From: Enterobacter soli ATCC BAA-2102
GTDB taxonomy: Bacteria; Pseudomonadota; Gammaproteobacteria; Enterobacterales; Enterobacteriaceae
DNA: 64,000 nt
Direction: 5' to 3'
Assembly: GCF_001654845.1 (NCBI RefSeq)
Contig: NZ_LXES01000040.1
Location: 124,001 to 188,000 of the forward strand
Shown: positions 16,974 through 32,265 of the stretch, one piece after another
How positions within the stretch are numbered: the stretch's first letter is position 1
How the letters are laid out: each line of letters starts with the position of its first letter
Program-made: the position numbers and the translations under genes
The notes under the pieces: model-generated
The model's input: only the letters and a program-made list of their open reading frames with translations
Database searches by the model: none
Told to the model about the DNA's origin: nothing

Positions 16974-18118
16974 TCCTGCTCCAGTGCATTAACCCAGGCG
17001 GCGTGCGGCTCAGCCAGCATATTCGGTAGCCCGTCGGTGGTGTGAGCGTTCAGTTGCGCAGCTTCGGCCGCCGGTAATTTCCGGGTATCCAGCACGCTCG
17101 GGTCGCCCCAGATAGCGGGATCGGCTTTACGCGTCTGCGCGGCAGGGGAAAGCAGGAAGTTAGCCACCACTTTCGCGCCCGCACTGGCCGTGGAATTTGC
17201 CGGGATCGCAACAAAATGGACGTTGCCAATCATCCCTTGCTCAAAGCCAAAGCTATAGCTGTCGGCAGGTAGCTCACCGCTGGTCACTTTTTGTCGGGCG
17301 TGGGCGGGGTTAAACGTCAGCGACAGATTCAGGCTTCCGCTGGCAAGCAGCGCATCCATACGTGCCGGTGAGGGCGGAAAATCCTTCCCTTCACGCCACA
17401 GCAGTGGGTGTAGTGTATCGAGATAGTCCCATAGCGGGGCGCTCACCGCCGCAAAGGTACGGGTATCCGGCGCGTTTTTTAGCGCATCCGGTTGGGTGGT
17501 GAGCGTCAGCAAAAGCTGTTCAAGAAACGCGGTGCCGGTGAAATCGGGCGGGCGCGGATAGGTGACTTTGCCAGGATGGCGTGTTGCATATTCCAGCAAT
17601 GCCTGAGGATCTCGCAGCGGCGTCGGGGTGGTTGCATGACGGGCGATAAAAGTCAGCTGTGCGCCACCCCAGGGCGATTCCGCGCCGTCTGTGGCGAGGG
17701 AGAAATCCTCCATCACCGGTTTGCGGGTATCAACGAATCGCCAGTTAGGGAGCGTTTGCGCCCACTGGGTTTGCAGTAAACCGGCCTCTTTTAAGGTGCG
17801 AAAATTTTCACCGTTCACCCACAGAAGATCGACCGACCCGTTGGTTTTCCGTCCGGCAGCGTATTCAGTCTGGATGCGTTTAACCGCATCGGCCGCATCT
17901 GCCAGGTGGACGATTTTCAGGGTGATGGCGTAGTGCGATTTCATCTCACCGCTTACCCAGTCAAGGTAGCGGTTTACCGCCGGGTCGCCGCCCCAGGCAT
18001 TAAACCAGACGGTTTGCCCACGGGCCTGATGTTGAATGTCTTGCCAGCTATCCGCGGCAAAGGATGAGCTTGCCAGCAGCAGGCCTGTCAGAAACGCGCA
18101 AAAACGCACACGGCGCAT
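16946..18118 (-). CDS. ynjB: ABC transporter periplasmic substrate-binding protein YnjB
   Basis: Solute-binding protein of about 390 residues with a signal peptide (cleavage after SSFAA, about residue 22), matching E. coli YnjB. It contains YAAGRKTNGSVDLLWVNGENF, typical of the thiamine/iron/spermidine-type binding proteins. GGGAGG precedes the ATG. First gene of the ynjBCD(E) operon, following a membrane protein gene by 13 bases. Confidence 0.93.
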   Translation of the reverse strand: MRRVRFCAFLTGLLLASSSFAADSWQDIQHQARGQTVWFNAWGGDPAVNRYLDWVSGEMKSHYAITLKIVHLADAADAVKRIQTEYAAGRKTNGSVDLLWVNGENFRTLKEAGLLQTQWAQTLPNWRFVDTRKPVMEDFSLATDGAESPWGGAQLTFIARHATTPTPLRDPQALLEYATRHPGKVTYPRPPDFTGTAFLEQLLLTLTTQPDALKNAPDTRTFAAVSAPLWDYLDTLHPLLWREGKDFPPSPARMDALLASGSLNLSLTFNPAHARQKVTSGELPADSYSFGFEQGMIGNVHFVAIPANSTASAGAKVVANFLLSPAAQTRKADPAIWGDPSVLDTRKLPAAEAAQLNAHTTDGLPNMLAEPHAAWVNALEQEWLRRYGTR

Positions 18119-18131
18119 AATGCCTCCCTGT

Positions 18132-18818
18132 TTAATGCAAAGAGTGAAAGTAGCGAGAAAATAGCCAGCGAGTGACCAGCGGTAATAACCCCAGTAGTGT
18201 AAAGGCGATTACCATTCCCGGCGACAGAATATCGCGCAGGGAGGTCAGATTTCCCAGTTCGCGTCCGGCATTAAGAAAGATAGCCGTGGCGGGCAGCATG
18301 GCAAGCTGGCTTACCCACCAGTAACGCCACACGCCAAGACGTGTCAGCCCGGCGAGTAAGTTGACCACGAAAAAGGGGAACAGCGGCATCAGGCGAAGCG
18401 CAAAAAGATAATAAGCGCCATCGCGGTTCATACCGGCGTTAACGGTTTTCATCTGCTGGGAAAAGCGCTGCTGTACCCAGTCGCGAAGCAGGTAACGGCT
18501 CACGAGCATTGCCAGTGTGGCGCCAAGCGTGGACGCAAACGAAACCAGCACAATCCCTTGCCATACGCTGAACAGCGCACCACCCAGTAACGTCAGAATG
18601 GCTGCCCCGGGAATAGACAGAGCAGACACCACCACATACACCGCGAAATAGAGTGCCGCACTTTGCAGCGGGGAGTGTGCAACCGTGGCTTGCAACGCCT
18701 GGTGATGGGTTCGTACCGAATCGAGGGAAAGCATTCCCGGTGGCAGAAAGGAAAATGCCAAAACAAAGGCGCCCAGAAGGGCGCACAGGAAGAGGATTTT
18801 TCGAATGTTCACATGCAA
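18132..18818 (-). CDS. ydjZ: TVP38/TMEM64 family membrane protein (YdjZ-like)
   Basis: Inner-membrane protein of the DedA/VTT superfamily; possible lipid transport or scrambling role, not proven. About 228 residues with five or six hydrophobic segments and the conserved ALSIPGAAILTLLGGALF and RLMPLFPFFVVNLLAG motifs. Synteny (E. coli xthA-ydjX-ydjY-ydjZ-ynjA-ynjB) and sequence favour YdjZ; ydjX and ydjY are absent. The reading frame opens with TTG directly after the xthA stop, or with GTG two codons later. No strong ribosome site is seen, so coupling to xthA is likely and the exact start is uncertain. Confidence 0.82.
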   Translation of the reverse strand: MHVNIRKILFLCALLGAFVLAFSFLPPGMLSLDSVRTHHQALQATVAHSPLQSAALYFAVYVVVSALSIPGAAILTLLGGALFSVWQGIVLVSFASTLGATLAMLVSRYLLRDWVQQRFSQQMKTVNAGMNRDGAYYLFALRLMPLFPFFVVNLLAGLTRLGVWRYWWVSQLAMLPATAIFLNAGRELGNLTSLRDILSPGMVIAFTLLGLLPLVTRWLFSRYFHSLH

Positions 18819-19625
18819 TTACAGTTTGAATTTAGCCCACACCGGCGCGTGGTCAGACGGTTTGTCCATACTGCGGATGTCATAATCGATACCGGTTTCA
18901 ACGCAGCGCTCGGCCAGCGGAGAGCTTGCCAGCAGCAGGTCTATACGCAGACCACGGTTGTCATCAAAACCTTTGGAGCGGTAGTCAAACCACGAGAAGC
19001 GATCCTGTGCTTCCGGGTTAGCCGCACGGAAGGTATCGACAAGGCCCCAGTCCATCAGGCGCTGCATCCACTCGCGCTCTTCCGGCAGGAAAGAACATTT
19101 CCCGGTGCGCAGCCAGCGTTTACGGCTGTCTTCACCGATCCCGATATCCAGATCCGTTGGGCTGATGTTCACATCACCCATAATTAACACCGGGTTGGTC
19201 TTGTTTAACTCGGTGTTCAGATAATCCTGTAAGTCCTGATAAAACTTGGCTTTTGCCGGGAACTTGGTTGGGTGGTCACGGCTTTCTCCCTGCGGGAAAT
19301 AGCCATTGATCACCGTGATATTTCCCAGCGGAGAGGGGATCTCCGCCATGATAATCCGACGCTGGGCTTCTTCATCATCACCCGGGAAGCCGCGACGAAC
19401 GGAAACCGGTGTTTCTTTGGTCAGCAGCGCGACGCCATAGTGGCCTTTTTGCCCGTGGTAGAAGACGTTGTAACCCAGTTTCGCTACCTCTTCGAGAGGG
19501 AACATATCGTCGTGAACTTTTGTCTCCTGTAGGCCAATCACATCCGGTTGATGTTGCTCAACGATGGCTTCCAGTTGGTGAGGGCGGGCACGCAGGCCGT
19601 TGATATTAAAAGAGACAAATTTCAT
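18819..19625 (-). CDS. xthA: Exodeoxyribonuclease III
   Basis: Main AP endonuclease of base excision repair, also a 3'-5' exonuclease and 3'-phosphatase on double-stranded DNA. The 268-residue product has the catalytic residues E34 (GLQETKV), D151 and N153 (GDVNISPTD), D258 and H259 (PSDHAPVW). The start is at [10 protein letters not shown], not at the longer upstream frame from 19742. It is divergent from the ast operon, as in E. coli. Confidence 0.97.
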   Translation of the reverse strand: MKFVSFNINGLRARPHQLEAIVEQHQPDVIGLQETKVHDDMFPLEEVAKLGYNVFYHGQKGHYGVALLTKETPVSVRRGFPGDDEEAQRRIIMAEIPSPLGNITVINGYFPQGESRDHPTKFPAKAKFYQDLQDYLNTELNKTNPVLIMGDVNISPTDLDIGIGEDSRKRWLRTGKCSFLPEEREWMQRLMDWGLVDTFRAANPEAQDRFSWFDYRSKGFDDNRGLRIDLLLASSPLAERCVETGIDYDIRSMDKPSDHAPVWAKFKL

Positions 19626-25106
<5,481 letters not shown>

Positions 25107-25116
25107 AGGAGGCGTT

Positions 25117-26082
25117 ATGGAGAATTTACTGGCGCTGACGCTGGCGGATGAAACACCCGAGCAGCATGAAGGTGACGGCCCCTCGTTCCACTGGCGATGG
25201 CTGGGGCGGGGCGTGCTTGAACTGACGCCGTTTGAGGTCAGCGAGCGGTCGCTGGTGCTCTCCTGCGGAATTCATGGCAATGAAACTGCGCCGGTTGAGA
25301 TTGTCGATTTGCTGTTACACGCGCTGTATCGCGGTGATGTCGCCCTGCATTGCAGGCTGCTAGTGGTCTTGGGAAACCCGAAGGCGCTGGCGCAAAACAA
25401 ACGTTATGTCGTGAGTGACATTAACCGGATGTTTGGTGGCCGCTGGTCGCAGTTCCCGCAAAGTGATGAAACCGACCGCGCGCAGTGGCTGGAAAATGTC
25501 GTGTCAGATTTTTTTGCCACTGCCGGGGAAAACCGCTGGCATCTCGATCTGCATACGGCGATCCGCGCTTCATACCACGTGCGATTTGGCGTTTTACCGC
25601 AGCGTAATCAGCCGTGGGATGAGACATTCCTGGCCTGGCTGGGCGATGCGGGCCTGGAGGCGCTGGTATTCCATCAGTCACCCGGCGGTACATTTACCCA
25701 CTTCACCTGCGACAATTTCGGCGCGCTGGCCTGTACGCTGGAGCTGGGCAAAGCGCTGCCGTTCGGGCAGAACGACCTCTCACGTTTTGCCCCTACGCAT
25801 CTGGCGCTGCGGGCGTTACTGGGGGGAACTTTACCAGAACATTGTCTGGAACATGTTGAGCGCTATCGGGTGGTGCAACAGATCACGCGGCGCAGCGATG
25901 CGTTCCAGCTGCACATGGCCGCACATACGCTGAACTTCACGCCGTTTCGTCAGGGGGTTTTACTGGCAGAGGATGGCGATGAGCGTTATGAAGTGCATGA
26001 AAAAACAGAGTATGTGCTGTTTCCAAACCCTTCCGTTGCGTTTGGCCTACGGGCAGGGCTGATGCTGGAAAAAATCAGTTAA
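25117..26082 (+). CDS. astE: Succinylglutamate desuccinylase
   Basis: Zinc hydrolase that splits succinylglutamate to succinate and glutamate, last step of the pathway. M14-type fold with zinc ligands H53 and E56 (GIHGNETAP) and H146 (LDLHTAIR). 321 residues, as in E. coli. The start at 25117 follows AAAGGAGG and lies 10 bases after astB; the longer open frame from 25033 is overlap with astB. Confidence 0.96.
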   Translation: MENLLALTLADETPEQHEGDGPSFHWRWLGRGVLELTPFEVSERSLVLSCGIHGNETAPVEIVDLLLHALYRGDVALHCRLLVVLGNPKALAQNKRYVVSDINRMFGGRWSQFPQSDETDRAQWLENVVSDFFATAGENRWHLDLHTAIRASYHVRFGVLPQRNQPWDETFLAWLGDAGLEALVFHQSPGGTFTHFTCDNFGALACTLELGKALPFGQNDLSRFAPTHLALRALLGGTLPEHCLEHVERYRVVQQITRRSDAFQLHMAAHTLNFTPFRQGVLLAEDGDERYEVHEKTEYVLFPNPSVAFGLRAGLMLEKIS

Positions 26083-26089
26083 TACCGTC

Positions 26090-26118
26090 GCGGCCCTCGA
26101 CAGCAGGCGGAGGGCCGC
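26090..26118 (+). terminator. Hairpin after the ast operon
   Basis: GCGGCCCTC and GAGGGCCGC form a perfect 9-bp stem around an 11-base loop, seven bases after the astE stop. The following bases are only moderately T-rich, so termination strength is unsure. Confidence 0.6.
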
Positions 26119-26453
26119 AGTCCTGAATGTTTATTTTCTCTGACCCTAACAAACTTATTTTCTTAGCTATTATTGCGGAGTGCCGTTTTTTGCAGATTAT
26201 TCCTGGTTATTTGCTTTTAAAATAATCATCGATTCTATATACTCCTTCATAATCTCTTTAAAATCAAGGTGTTGTATATTTTCGTTTCAACTCTCCACGC
26301 TTTATCCTTAATTCCTCCACATTTGGCGAAAATTTGTTTTTTACACTTTCATTGTTTTACCGTTGCTCTGACTTATTGACGATAAACCCCGTAAAGTTAA
26401 TCTCGTCAACACGGCATAGCGCCGAAGAATAACTGAAAGTAAGGAAATAAATT
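26119..26453. other. AT-rich gap upstream of spy
   Basis: About 335 bases without a supported gene. In E. coli, spy is induced by envelope stress through BaeSR and CpxAR, so their sites should lie here. I see only partial TTTAC/GTAAA half-sites (around 26339, 26356 and 26390), not a clear paired box, and therefore do not place a specific operator. Confidence 0.4.
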
Positions 26454-26948
26454 ATGCGTAAGTTAACTGCACTGTTTGTTGCTTCTACCCTGGCTCTGGG
26501 CGCTACCGGCATGGCATTCGCCGCAGATACCGCGACCACCACGACTGCCGCGCCAACTGAAGGCAAAATGATGATGCATCATAAAGGCAAGCCGGGGATG
26601 CACCACGACATGATGTTTAAAGATCTGAACCTGACTGATGCACAGAAACAGCAGGTTCGCGACATCATGAAAAGCCAGCGTGACCAGATGAAACGTCCGC
26701 CGCTGGAAGAACGCCGCGCGATGCATGACATCATCGCCAGCGATAGCTTCGATAAAGCAAAAGCCGAAGCGCAGATCGACAAAATGGCTGAGCAGCACAA
26801 AGCAGGAATGCTGGCTCGCATGGAAACCCAGAACAAGATCTACAACATTCTGACCCCGGAACAGAAAAAACAATTTAATGCCAATTTTGAGAAGCGTCTG
26901 ACAGAACGCCCGACGCCGGAAGGTAAAATGCCAGCACCAACCGAATAA
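26454..26948 (+). CDS. spy: Periplasmic ATP-independent chaperone Spy
   Basis: Cradle-shaped periplasmic chaperone that suppresses aggregation and helps refolding under envelope stress (ethanol, tannin, metals). The 164-residue precursor has a signal peptide ending AFA-AD at about residue 23. Two LTxxQ motifs are present (LTDAQKQQ and LTPEQKKQ), the hallmark of the CpxP/Spy family. The linker after the signal is Thr/Ala-rich and slightly longer than in E. coli. AAGGAAA precedes the ATG. Single gene ended by a strong terminator. Confidence 0.96.
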   Translation: MRKLTALFVASTLALGATGMAFAADTATTTTAAPTEGKMMMHHKGKPGMHHDMMFKDLNLTDAQKQQVRDIMKSQRDQMKRPPLEERRAMHDIIASDSFDKAKAEAQIDKMAEQHKAGMLARMETQNKIYNILTPEQKKQFNANFEKRLTERPTPEGKMPAPTE

Positions 26949-26966
26949 TCGGTTCAACACCTTAAG

Positions 26967-27027
26967 ACCGCCGGGATCCTGTCCACAAAAGCGCAAACGC
27001 TGTGGACAGGACCGGCGGTTTTTTCTT
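26967..27027 (+). terminator. Intrinsic terminator of spy
   Basis: ACCGCCGG and CCTGTCCACA pair with TGTGGACAGG and CCGGCGGT in one long hairpin, with a small internal bulge and followed by TTTTTTCTTTT. Confidence 0.88.
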
Positions 27028-27246
27028 TTACAGCCACTTGTCTGCCGCCAGAAGCGCGGTATCCTCCTGTAGTCGCTCCAGAGAATGTTCAGCAGAGTCA
27101 TGGCGTTATTTTTTTCTTTACGCCCGTCTAAGGCCTGCGTGTTCTGCTGCCGATAATACGTCTGTGAGTTCCCAACGATAACAACCAAGAATGCAGCGAT
27201 AGTGATATTGCTGCCCTGGCACATGTTGTGCCTTTCAGGAGTGGTG

Positions 27247-27804
27247 ATGGAGTTCTTTGATATCCGTAAAATGCCGGTCAGTCTCTGGCGCAATGGTGCC
27301 GGCGAGACACGTGAAATTTGCTGTTTTCCTCCCGCGACGCGCGATTTTTCCTGGCGCGCCAGTATTGCAACTATCGCCAGCAACGGCGAATTCTCGTCTT
27401 TCCCGGGGGTCGACCGGGTCATTACCCTGCTGGAAGGTGGGGAAGTGACGCTGGATGCCGGTCAGGCATTTTGCCATACCCTGAAGCACCACCAGCCCTT
27501 TAGCTTCACAGGCGATCTGCCGGTGAAGGCTCTGCTCAGTGATGGCCAGATGTCGATGGACTTCAACGTCATGACCCGTCGGGATCGCTGTAAAGCGAAA
27601 GTGCGTGTGGCCGACCGGACCTTCACCACCTTTGCTTCACGTGGCGGTGTGGCGTTTGTGCTAAGCGGTGCCTGGCAGCTTGGCGATAAACTGCTGACGG
27701 CGGATCAGGGCGCCAGCTGGGATGACGGCACGCATACCCTGCGCCTGCTTGAATCCGAAGGCACGCTGCTGTTTGGCGAGATTATCTGGCTGGCAGGCCA
27801 CTGA
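27247..27804 (+). CDS. ves: HutD/Ves family cupin protein
   Basis: Ves belongs to the HutD family, a bicupin fold without an established enzymatic role; in E. coli it was reported as a cold- and stress-inducible protein. The 185-residue product begins [25 protein letters not shown], close to E. coli Ves, and ends at a similar tryptophan-rich tail. The ATG at 27247 is chosen over upstream frame starts by family alignment. Convergent with cho, overlapping its end by 23 bases. Confidence 0.88.
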   Translation: MEFFDIRKMPVSLWRNGAGETREICCFPPATRDFSWRASIATIASNGEFSSFPGVDRVITLLEGGEVTLDAGQAFCHTLKHHQPFSFTGDLPVKALLSDGQMSMDFNVMTRRDRCKAKVRVADRTFTTFASRGGVAFVLSGAWQLGDKLLTADQGASWDDGTHTLRLLESEGTLLFGEIIWLAGH

Positions 27805-28660
27805 GTGAAATAACCTCATACTCGCCGGTGAATAATGGTTTACAGAGAATTTTGTAGCCATCGTGATCGAATCCGGCGGGTATGCGCAGTAATGTTGTCG
27901 CGTCGTCTAAATTATCGACCGCCCCCAACCATAGCCAGTTGTGGATGATGTGATATTGTGTCATTTCATCCCCGGTTTCTTTTAGCGCAATGGCGCCTTC
28001 CCACGGCCAGCAGGTGATGCTGATAGCCTCCAGCCCGGCAAGAAATCGTGCCTGGTGATCCGCAATACTCTCTTTTCCACAGCAGGCTCCGGCACAGCGC
28101 TTCAGCGCGGAGCGAAAACAGGCGCGGCCTCTGGTTGTGGCTTCAAGCCCCAGCAGGCTGTAACAGAGCTGGAGATCGTCAGCCAGCGTCTGCATCGTTT
28201 GCTGCGCAGCGCGTTTACTGGCAAACAGGCCGTACAGGTTGGGCGTGTGCGCGAAATCGACGTCGCGTGCGTAAACCACCTGCGGCTTGCCGTTGATAAC
28301 CTGTAAAGAGCAGAGCTGGCGGTTGCGGCGCAGGCGTTTATTGAAAAGCGGTTGTTGTTCTTTAATCAGGCGGGCTTCAAGCAGCAGTGCCCCCAGCTCG
28401 CCAGCCGTCCGGATAAAGGTGACCCGCCGGGACTGGCGAAGCATTGCCGCCTCATCCGGCGTACGGAAATGGGACATAACCCGGCTGCGAATATTAACAC
28501 TTTTGCCGATATACAGTGGCAGGGTGTCGCTTTCACCGTGAAAGAGATACACACCTGGCTGTTTCGGTAACGCTTCAAGCCAGGGGCGAAGATGTTCGGG
28601 ATATTCATAAATAGCCGCCGCTTCAAACTCAAGACGCGGGGCAGATTGACGCCTGCTCAC
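27782..28660 (-). CDS. cho: Excinuclease Cho (UvrC homologue)
   Basis: SOS-induced endonuclease that makes the 3' incision in nucleotide excision repair with UvrAB, notably at bulky lesions that UvrC handles poorly. The 292-residue product corresponds to the N-terminal half of UvrC: a GIY-YIG nuclease domain (PGVYLFHGE and [17 protein letters not shown], about 34-70) followed by a Cys-containing segment, without the C-terminal UvrC domains. A LexA box lies 14 bases upstream of the start. Overlaps ves tail to tail. Confidence 0.94.
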   Translation of the reverse strand: MSRRQSAPRLEFEAAAIYEYPEHLRPWLEALPKQPGVYLFHGESDTLPLYIGKSVNIRSRVMSHFRTPDEAAMLRQSRRVTFIRTAGELGALLLEARLIKEQQPLFNKRLRRNRQLCSLQVINGKPQVVYARDVDFAHTPNLYGLFASKRAAQQTMQTLADDLQLCYSLLGLEATTRGRACFRSALKRCAGACCGKESIADHQARFLAGLEAISITCWPWEGAIALKETGDEMTQYHIIHNWLWLGAVDNLDDATTLLRIPAGFDHDGYKILCKPLFTGEYEVISLSGLPAR

Positions 28661-28673
28661 ATAGCACTCCGGA

Positions 28674-28693
28674 TACTGTTTATGTATACAGTC
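28674..28693. promoter_or_regulatory. LexA box of cho
   Basis: TACTGTTTATGTATACAGTC has the CTG-N10-CAG core (28676-28691) with the AT-alternating centre of an SOS box. It is placed immediately upstream of cho. cho is a known LexA-regulated gene in E. coli. Confidence 0.92.
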
Positions 28694-28741
28694 TAGCAGG
28701 TGTGGGGTGGTTAAAAAAGAGGCTGTGGTTCAGGGAGGATT

Positions 28742-28768
28742 GCCGGGTGGCGTTTTTACTCACCCGGC
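28742..28768 (-). terminator. REP-like hairpin after nadE
   Basis: GCCGGGTG and CACCCGGC form an 8-bp stem with an 11-base loop just beyond the nadE stop. The sequence resembles half a REP element. It may stabilise or end the nadE transcript. Confidence 0.6.
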
Positions 28769-28777
28769 AAAAGGTGG

Positions 28778-29605
28778 CTACTTCTTCCAGAAATCGTCGA
28801 ACACCGTAATCGGCGTGTGGCGCTTGTGCTCGGTTTTCAGGTACCAGCCTTCGATAATTTTCGCGATACCTGCATCCAGCGTTTTACCTTCCAGGTAATC
28901 ATCGATGTTTTCATAGGTCACACCCAGCGCGGCTTCATCCGGCAGAGAAGGGCGATCGTCTTCCAGGTCGGCTGTAGGGGCTTTCTTATATAAATGTTCC
29001 GGGCAACCGAGCGCGGCAAGTAACTGCTTACCCTGACGCTTGTTGAGGCGGAAGATAGGGTTAATGTCGGTACCACCGTCACCATATTTGGTGAAGAAGC
29101 CGGTAACGGCCTCTGCGGCATGGTCCGTTCCGACTACGACGCCTTTGGTCATACCCGCAATGCTGTACTGTGCTTTCATACGCTCACGCGCTTTTTCGTT
29201 ACCACGGACAAAATCGCTCAGCTCAATACCTGCCTCGCGCAGCGCCTGTTCACTTGCCAGCACCGCCCCTTTGATGTTCACGGTAAGCACGCGGTCGGGC
29301 TGAATAAAGGTAATGGCGTCCTGGCAATCCTGTTCATCGGTCTGCACACCATACGGAAGGCGCACCGCAATAAATTGCAGCGCAACGTCTCCAGTTTCTT
29401 CACGCAGTTCTGAAATAGCCTGCTGGCACAGTTTGCCGGTCAACGTGGAATCCTGACCACCGCTGATGCCCAGTACCAGTGACTTCAGGAAAGGGTTCGT
29501 TTTTAAATAGGATTTTAAAAAATCGACGCTACGGCGGATTTCTTCGTGTGCATCGACCGCTGGCTTGACGCCAAGCGCCTGAATAATCTCTTGTTGCAGA
29601 GCCAT
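28778..29605 (-). CDS. nadE: NH3-dependent NAD synthetase
   Basis: Last step of NAD synthesis: amidates nicotinate adenine dinucleotide with ammonia and ATP. 275 residues as in E. coli, without a glutaminase domain. The ATP pyrophosphatase P-loop SGGQDST is at 48-54; [22 protein letters not shown] is also conserved. The start at 29605 is preceded by GGAGGG; an ATG four codons upstream overlaps that site and is rejected. Divergent from osmE. Confidence 0.97.
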   Translation of the reverse strand: MALQQEIIQALGVKPAVDAHEEIRRSVDFLKSYLKTNPFLKSLVLGISGGQDSTLTGKLCQQAISELREETGDVALQFIAVRLPYGVQTDEQDCQDAITFIQPDRVLTVNIKGAVLASEQALREAGIELSDFVRGNEKARERMKAQYSIAGMTKGVVVGTDHAAEAVTGFFTKYGDGGTDINPIFRLNKRQGKQLLAALGCPEHLYKKAPTADLEDDRPSLPDEAALGVTYENIDDYLEGKTLDAGIAKIIEGWYLKTEHKRHTPITVFDDFWKK

Positions 29606-29836
29606 TACGCCCTCCATATGCAGAACTAAACAGAATGTATGATCTGTTAAAACTAACCCTTTGGGCGTAAAACGACAAGGATCACAGTTTTGAGTGCGGG
29701 AATTTACGGCGATTTAGCAGGTTATCTTTGTTTTAGCGGAATCCTCCGAAATTCCTCTGGCGAAACTCACAAAGTTGAACAATAGTACTTTTTATCCCAT
29801 GCTTAGGTAACACGCTGAAATACAAGAGGACGGAAT

Positions 29837-30181
29837 ATGAACAAGAATGTAGCAGGAATTCTAAGTGCAGCGGCGGTTCTGACTATGCTGGCAGGGTGTA
29901 CAGCTTACGATCGCACCAAAGATCAGTTCACACAGCCCGTAGTTAAAGATGTCAAAAAAGGCATGACGCGTTCGCAGGTTGCTGCGATTGCCGGTAAACC
30001 TTCTTCTGAGATTACGATGATCCATGCAAAAGGTACCTGCCAGACATATATCCTGGGTCAACGGGATGGTAAGGCTGAAACCTACTTTGTTGCACTGGAT
30101 GATACTGGACACGTGATCAATTCCGGTTATCAGACCTGTGCCGAATACGATACCGATCCGCAGGCACCTAAGGCGCAGTAA
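29837..30181 (+). CDS. osmE: Osmotically inducible lipoprotein OsmE
   Basis: Small lipoprotein induced by high osmolarity, of the SmpA/BamE-like fold; its exact role is unknown. Lipobox LAGC with lipidated C21, then [20 protein letters not shown], the SmpA/OmlA motif. The 114-residue product is nearly identical to E. coli OsmE apart from the tail. GAGGA precedes the ATG. Ended by a clear terminator before the chb operon. Confidence 0.95.
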   Translation: MNKNVAGILSAAAVLTMLAGCTAYDRTKDQFTQPVVKDVKKGMTRSQVAAIAGKPSSEITMIHAKGTCQTYILGQRDGKAETYFVALDDTGHVINSGYQTCAEYDTDPQAPKAQ

Positions 30182-30206
30182 CCCTGCTTGCCTGAGGATG
30201 TTAACA

Positions 30207-30231
30207 AACCGGCCAGATGGCCGGTTTTTTT
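30207..30231 (+). terminator. Intrinsic terminator of osmE
   Basis: AACCGGCC-AGAT-GGCCGGTT followed by TTTTT. Confidence 0.92.
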
Positions 30232-30246
30232 ATGTATATGGAAATC

Positions 30247-30293
30247 TTATTTCTTTGCGCGAATTATTTACCCGAAATGTGAAGGTAGTCAAC
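30247..30293 (+). promoter_or_regulatory. chb promoter region: NagC-like and CRP-like sites
   Basis: TTATTTCTTTGCGCGAATTATTT (30247-30269) has the TTATTT/AATTATTT arms around a GCGCG centre seen in NagC operators. TGTGAAGGTAGTCAAC (30278-30293) is a CRP-like site, with one arm exact and the other imperfect. In E. coli, chb is repressed by NagC and ChbR and activated by CRP and ChbR. The site positions are my reading of the sequence. Confidence 0.6.
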
Positions 30294-30462
30294 AAGCCAG
30301 GTCAATGAGAGACAATTTGAGTCTGTTCAGAATTATCCCCTCTCTGTACCATTGCGTATACTCACTCCAACGACAAACAATGGTAAGCAAACCATCCGTC
30401 AGCCGGGATAGCGAGTCGAGTGAGAACGCGACGTCGGGTGGTTAAAAAAGAGGGAAGTTACT

Positions 30463-30780
30463 ATGGAAAAGAAACATATCTACCTGTTCTGCTCTGCGGG
30501 CATGTCAACCTCGCTGCTGGTTTCCAAGATGCGTGCGCAGGCTGAAAAATATGAAGTCCCTGTGGTGATTGAAGCGTTTCCTGAAACGCTGGCGGGTGAA
30601 AAGGGCCAGAGTGCCGATGTTGTCCTGTTAGGGCCGCAAATCGCTTACATGTTGCCAGAAATTCAACGTCTGTTACCAAATAAACCGGTCGAAGTTATCG
30701 ACTCGGGGCTGTACGGCAAGATCGATGGTTTAGGTGTATTGAAAGCTGCTGTTGCAGCAATTAAAAAAGCTGCTAATTAA
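30463..30780 (+). CDS. chbB: PTS N,N'-diacetylchitobiose transporter EIIB
   Basis: Cytoplasmic IIB subunit of the chitobiose phosphotransferase system. The phosphorylated cysteine is C10 ([12 protein letters not shown]). 105 residues, nearly identical to E. coli ChbB. First gene of chbBCARFG, preceded by an AGGGAAG ribosome site. A 79-base gap with a ChiX-complementary stretch separates it from chbC. Confidence 0.97.
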   Translation: MEKKHIYLFCSAGMSTSLLVSKMRAQAEKYEVPVVIEAFPETLAGEKGQSADVVLLGPQIAYMLPEIQRLLPNKPVEVIDSGLYGKIDGLGVLKAAVAAIKKAAN

Positions 30781-30791
30781 TTTTTATTTTT

Positions 30792-30803
30792 CCCGTCAAA
30801 GAG
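30792..30803 (+). promoter_or_regulatory. ChiX small-RNA target (trap) in the chbB-chbC gap
   Basis: CCCGTCAAAGAG is complementary to CUCUUUGACGGG of ChiX as I remember its sequence. In E. coli and Salmonella this intercistronic site of chb mRNA traps ChiX and causes its decay, which relieves repression of chiP when chitobiose is present. It shares GTCAAAGAG with the chitinase leader at 2307-2315 on the minus strand. Confidence 0.8.
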
Positions 30804-30821
30804 TTATTTCACACACAATAC

Positions 30822-30841
30822 GCCGTAACATGAGTTGCGGC
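30822..30841 (+). other. Hairpin between the ChiX site and chbC
   Basis: GCCGTAAC and GTTGCGGC pair through 8 bp with one U-G wobble around an ATGA loop, 18 bases before the chbC start. There is no T run. It may be a processing or stability element in the intercistronic RNA. Confidence 0.45.
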
Positions 30842-30859
30842 ATTTAAGGGTATTTTCCT

Positions 30860-32218
30860 ATGAGTAAAGTCATCGCTTCACTTGAAAAGGTACTCCTTCC
30901 TTTTGCTGTTAAAATAGGAAAGCAGCCTCACGTTAATGCCATCAAAAACGGTTTTATTAAATTAATGCCGTTGACGCTGGCTGGGGCAATGTTCGTTTTA
31001 ATTAACAACGTTTTTCTGAGCTTTGGTGAAGGTTCCTTCTTTTATTCATTAGGAATTCGGTTAGACGCTTCTACAATTGAAACCCTTAATGGTTTTAAAG
31101 CCATCGGCGGCAACGTATACAACGGTACGTTGGGTATTATGTCGCTGATGGCGCCATTCTTTATCGGGATGGCGCTGGCAGAAGAGCGTAAAGTGGATCC
31201 GCTGGCAGCGGGCTTATTATCCGTTGCTGCCTTTATGACCGTTACCCCTTACAGCGTGGGCGAAGCGTATGCTGTAGGCGCTAACTGGTTGGGTGGTGCA
31301 AACATTATTTCCGGTATTGTGATCGGTCTGGTGGTTGCAGAGATGTTCACTTTTATTGTCCGCCGTAACTGGGTTATTCGCTTGCCGGACAGTGTTCCTG
31401 AATCTGTTTCCCGTTCATTTTCCGCGTTGATTCCAGGCTTCATTATTCTCTCCATCATGGGGATTATTGCCTGGGCGCTTTCTCACTGGGGTACAAACTT
31501 CCACCAGATCATCATGGACTCTATCTCTACGCCACTGGCGTCGATGGGTGGCGTGGTCGGTTGGGCGTACGTGATTTTCACTTCTCTGCTGTGGTTCTTC
31601 GGCGTGCATGGTTCACTGGCACTGGCAGCGCTGGACAGCGGCATCATGACCCCGTGGGCACTGGAAAACGTTGCGCTTTACCAGCAGTACGGTTCCGTTG
31701 ATGCGGCACTGGCAGCCGGTAAAACCTTCCATGTGTGGGCGAAGCCGATGCTTGACTCCTATATCTTCCTGGGTGGTACAGGGGCTACGCTGGGTCTTAT
31801 CATCGCGGTCTTTATTGTCTCTCGTCGCGCTGACTACCGTCAGGTTGCGAAGCTGGCGCTGCCATCAGGCATCTTCCAGATTAACGAGCCGATTCTGTTT
31901 GGTCTGCCAATCATCATGAACCCGGTAATGTTCATTCCGTTCATCCTGATTCAGCCGCTGCTGGCCGCTATTACTCTGACGGCGTATTACCTGGGTATTA
32001 TCCCGCCAATCACCAACATTGCTCCGTGGACAATGCCGGCAGGTCTGGGTGCGTTCTTCAACACCAACGGTAGCATCGCGGCCTTCCTGCTGGCGATATT
32101 CAACCTCGGGATTGCAACACTGCTTTACATGCCGTTCGTGGCGATTGCGAACAAAGCTGCAACCATCATCGATGAAGAAGAGAGCGAAGAGGATATTGCC
32201 CTCTCACTGAAATTCTAA
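30860..32218 (+). CDS. chbC: PTS N,N'-diacetylchitobiose transporter EIIC
   Basis: Membrane channel subunit of the chitobiose PTS, about ten hydrophobic segments over 452 residues, matching E. coli ChbC. Conserved features include the cytosolic N-terminus ([15 protein letters not shown]) and the [14 protein letters not shown] motif typical of the lactose/cellobiose EIIC family near the sugar site. Its translation is expected to be affected by ChiX binding just upstream. Confidence 0.96.
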   Translation: MSKVIASLEKVLLPFAVKIGKQPHVNAIKNGFIKLMPLTLAGAMFVLINNVFLSFGEGSFFYSLGIRLDASTIETLNGFKAIGGNVYNGTLGIMSLMAPFFIGMALAEERKVDPLAAGLLSVAAFMTVTPYSVGEAYAVGANWLGGANIISGIVIGLVVAEMFTFIVRRNWVIRLPDSVPESVSRSFSALIPGFIILSIMGIIAWALSHWGTNFHQIIMDSISTPLASMGGVVGWAYVIFTSLLWFFGVHGSLALAALDSGIMTPWALENVALYQQYGSVDAALAAGKTFHVWAKPMLDSYIFLGGTGATLGLIIAVFIVSRRADYRQVAKLALPSGIFQINEPILFGLPIIMNPVMFIPFILIQPLLAAITLTAYYLGIIPPITNIAPWTMPAGLGAFFNTNGSIAAFLLAIFNLGIATLLYMPFVAIANKAATIIDEEESEEDIALSLKF

Positions 32219-32265
32219 GTTTGACCGGCGCGGGGCAACCCGCGCCAGCTAAAAGGAGCTAAAAG

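Noticed and set aside
26463..27422. Open frame of 319 codons on the minus strand across spy and ves
   Set aside because: Runs through the spy terminator and two well-supported genes; composition looks non-coding.
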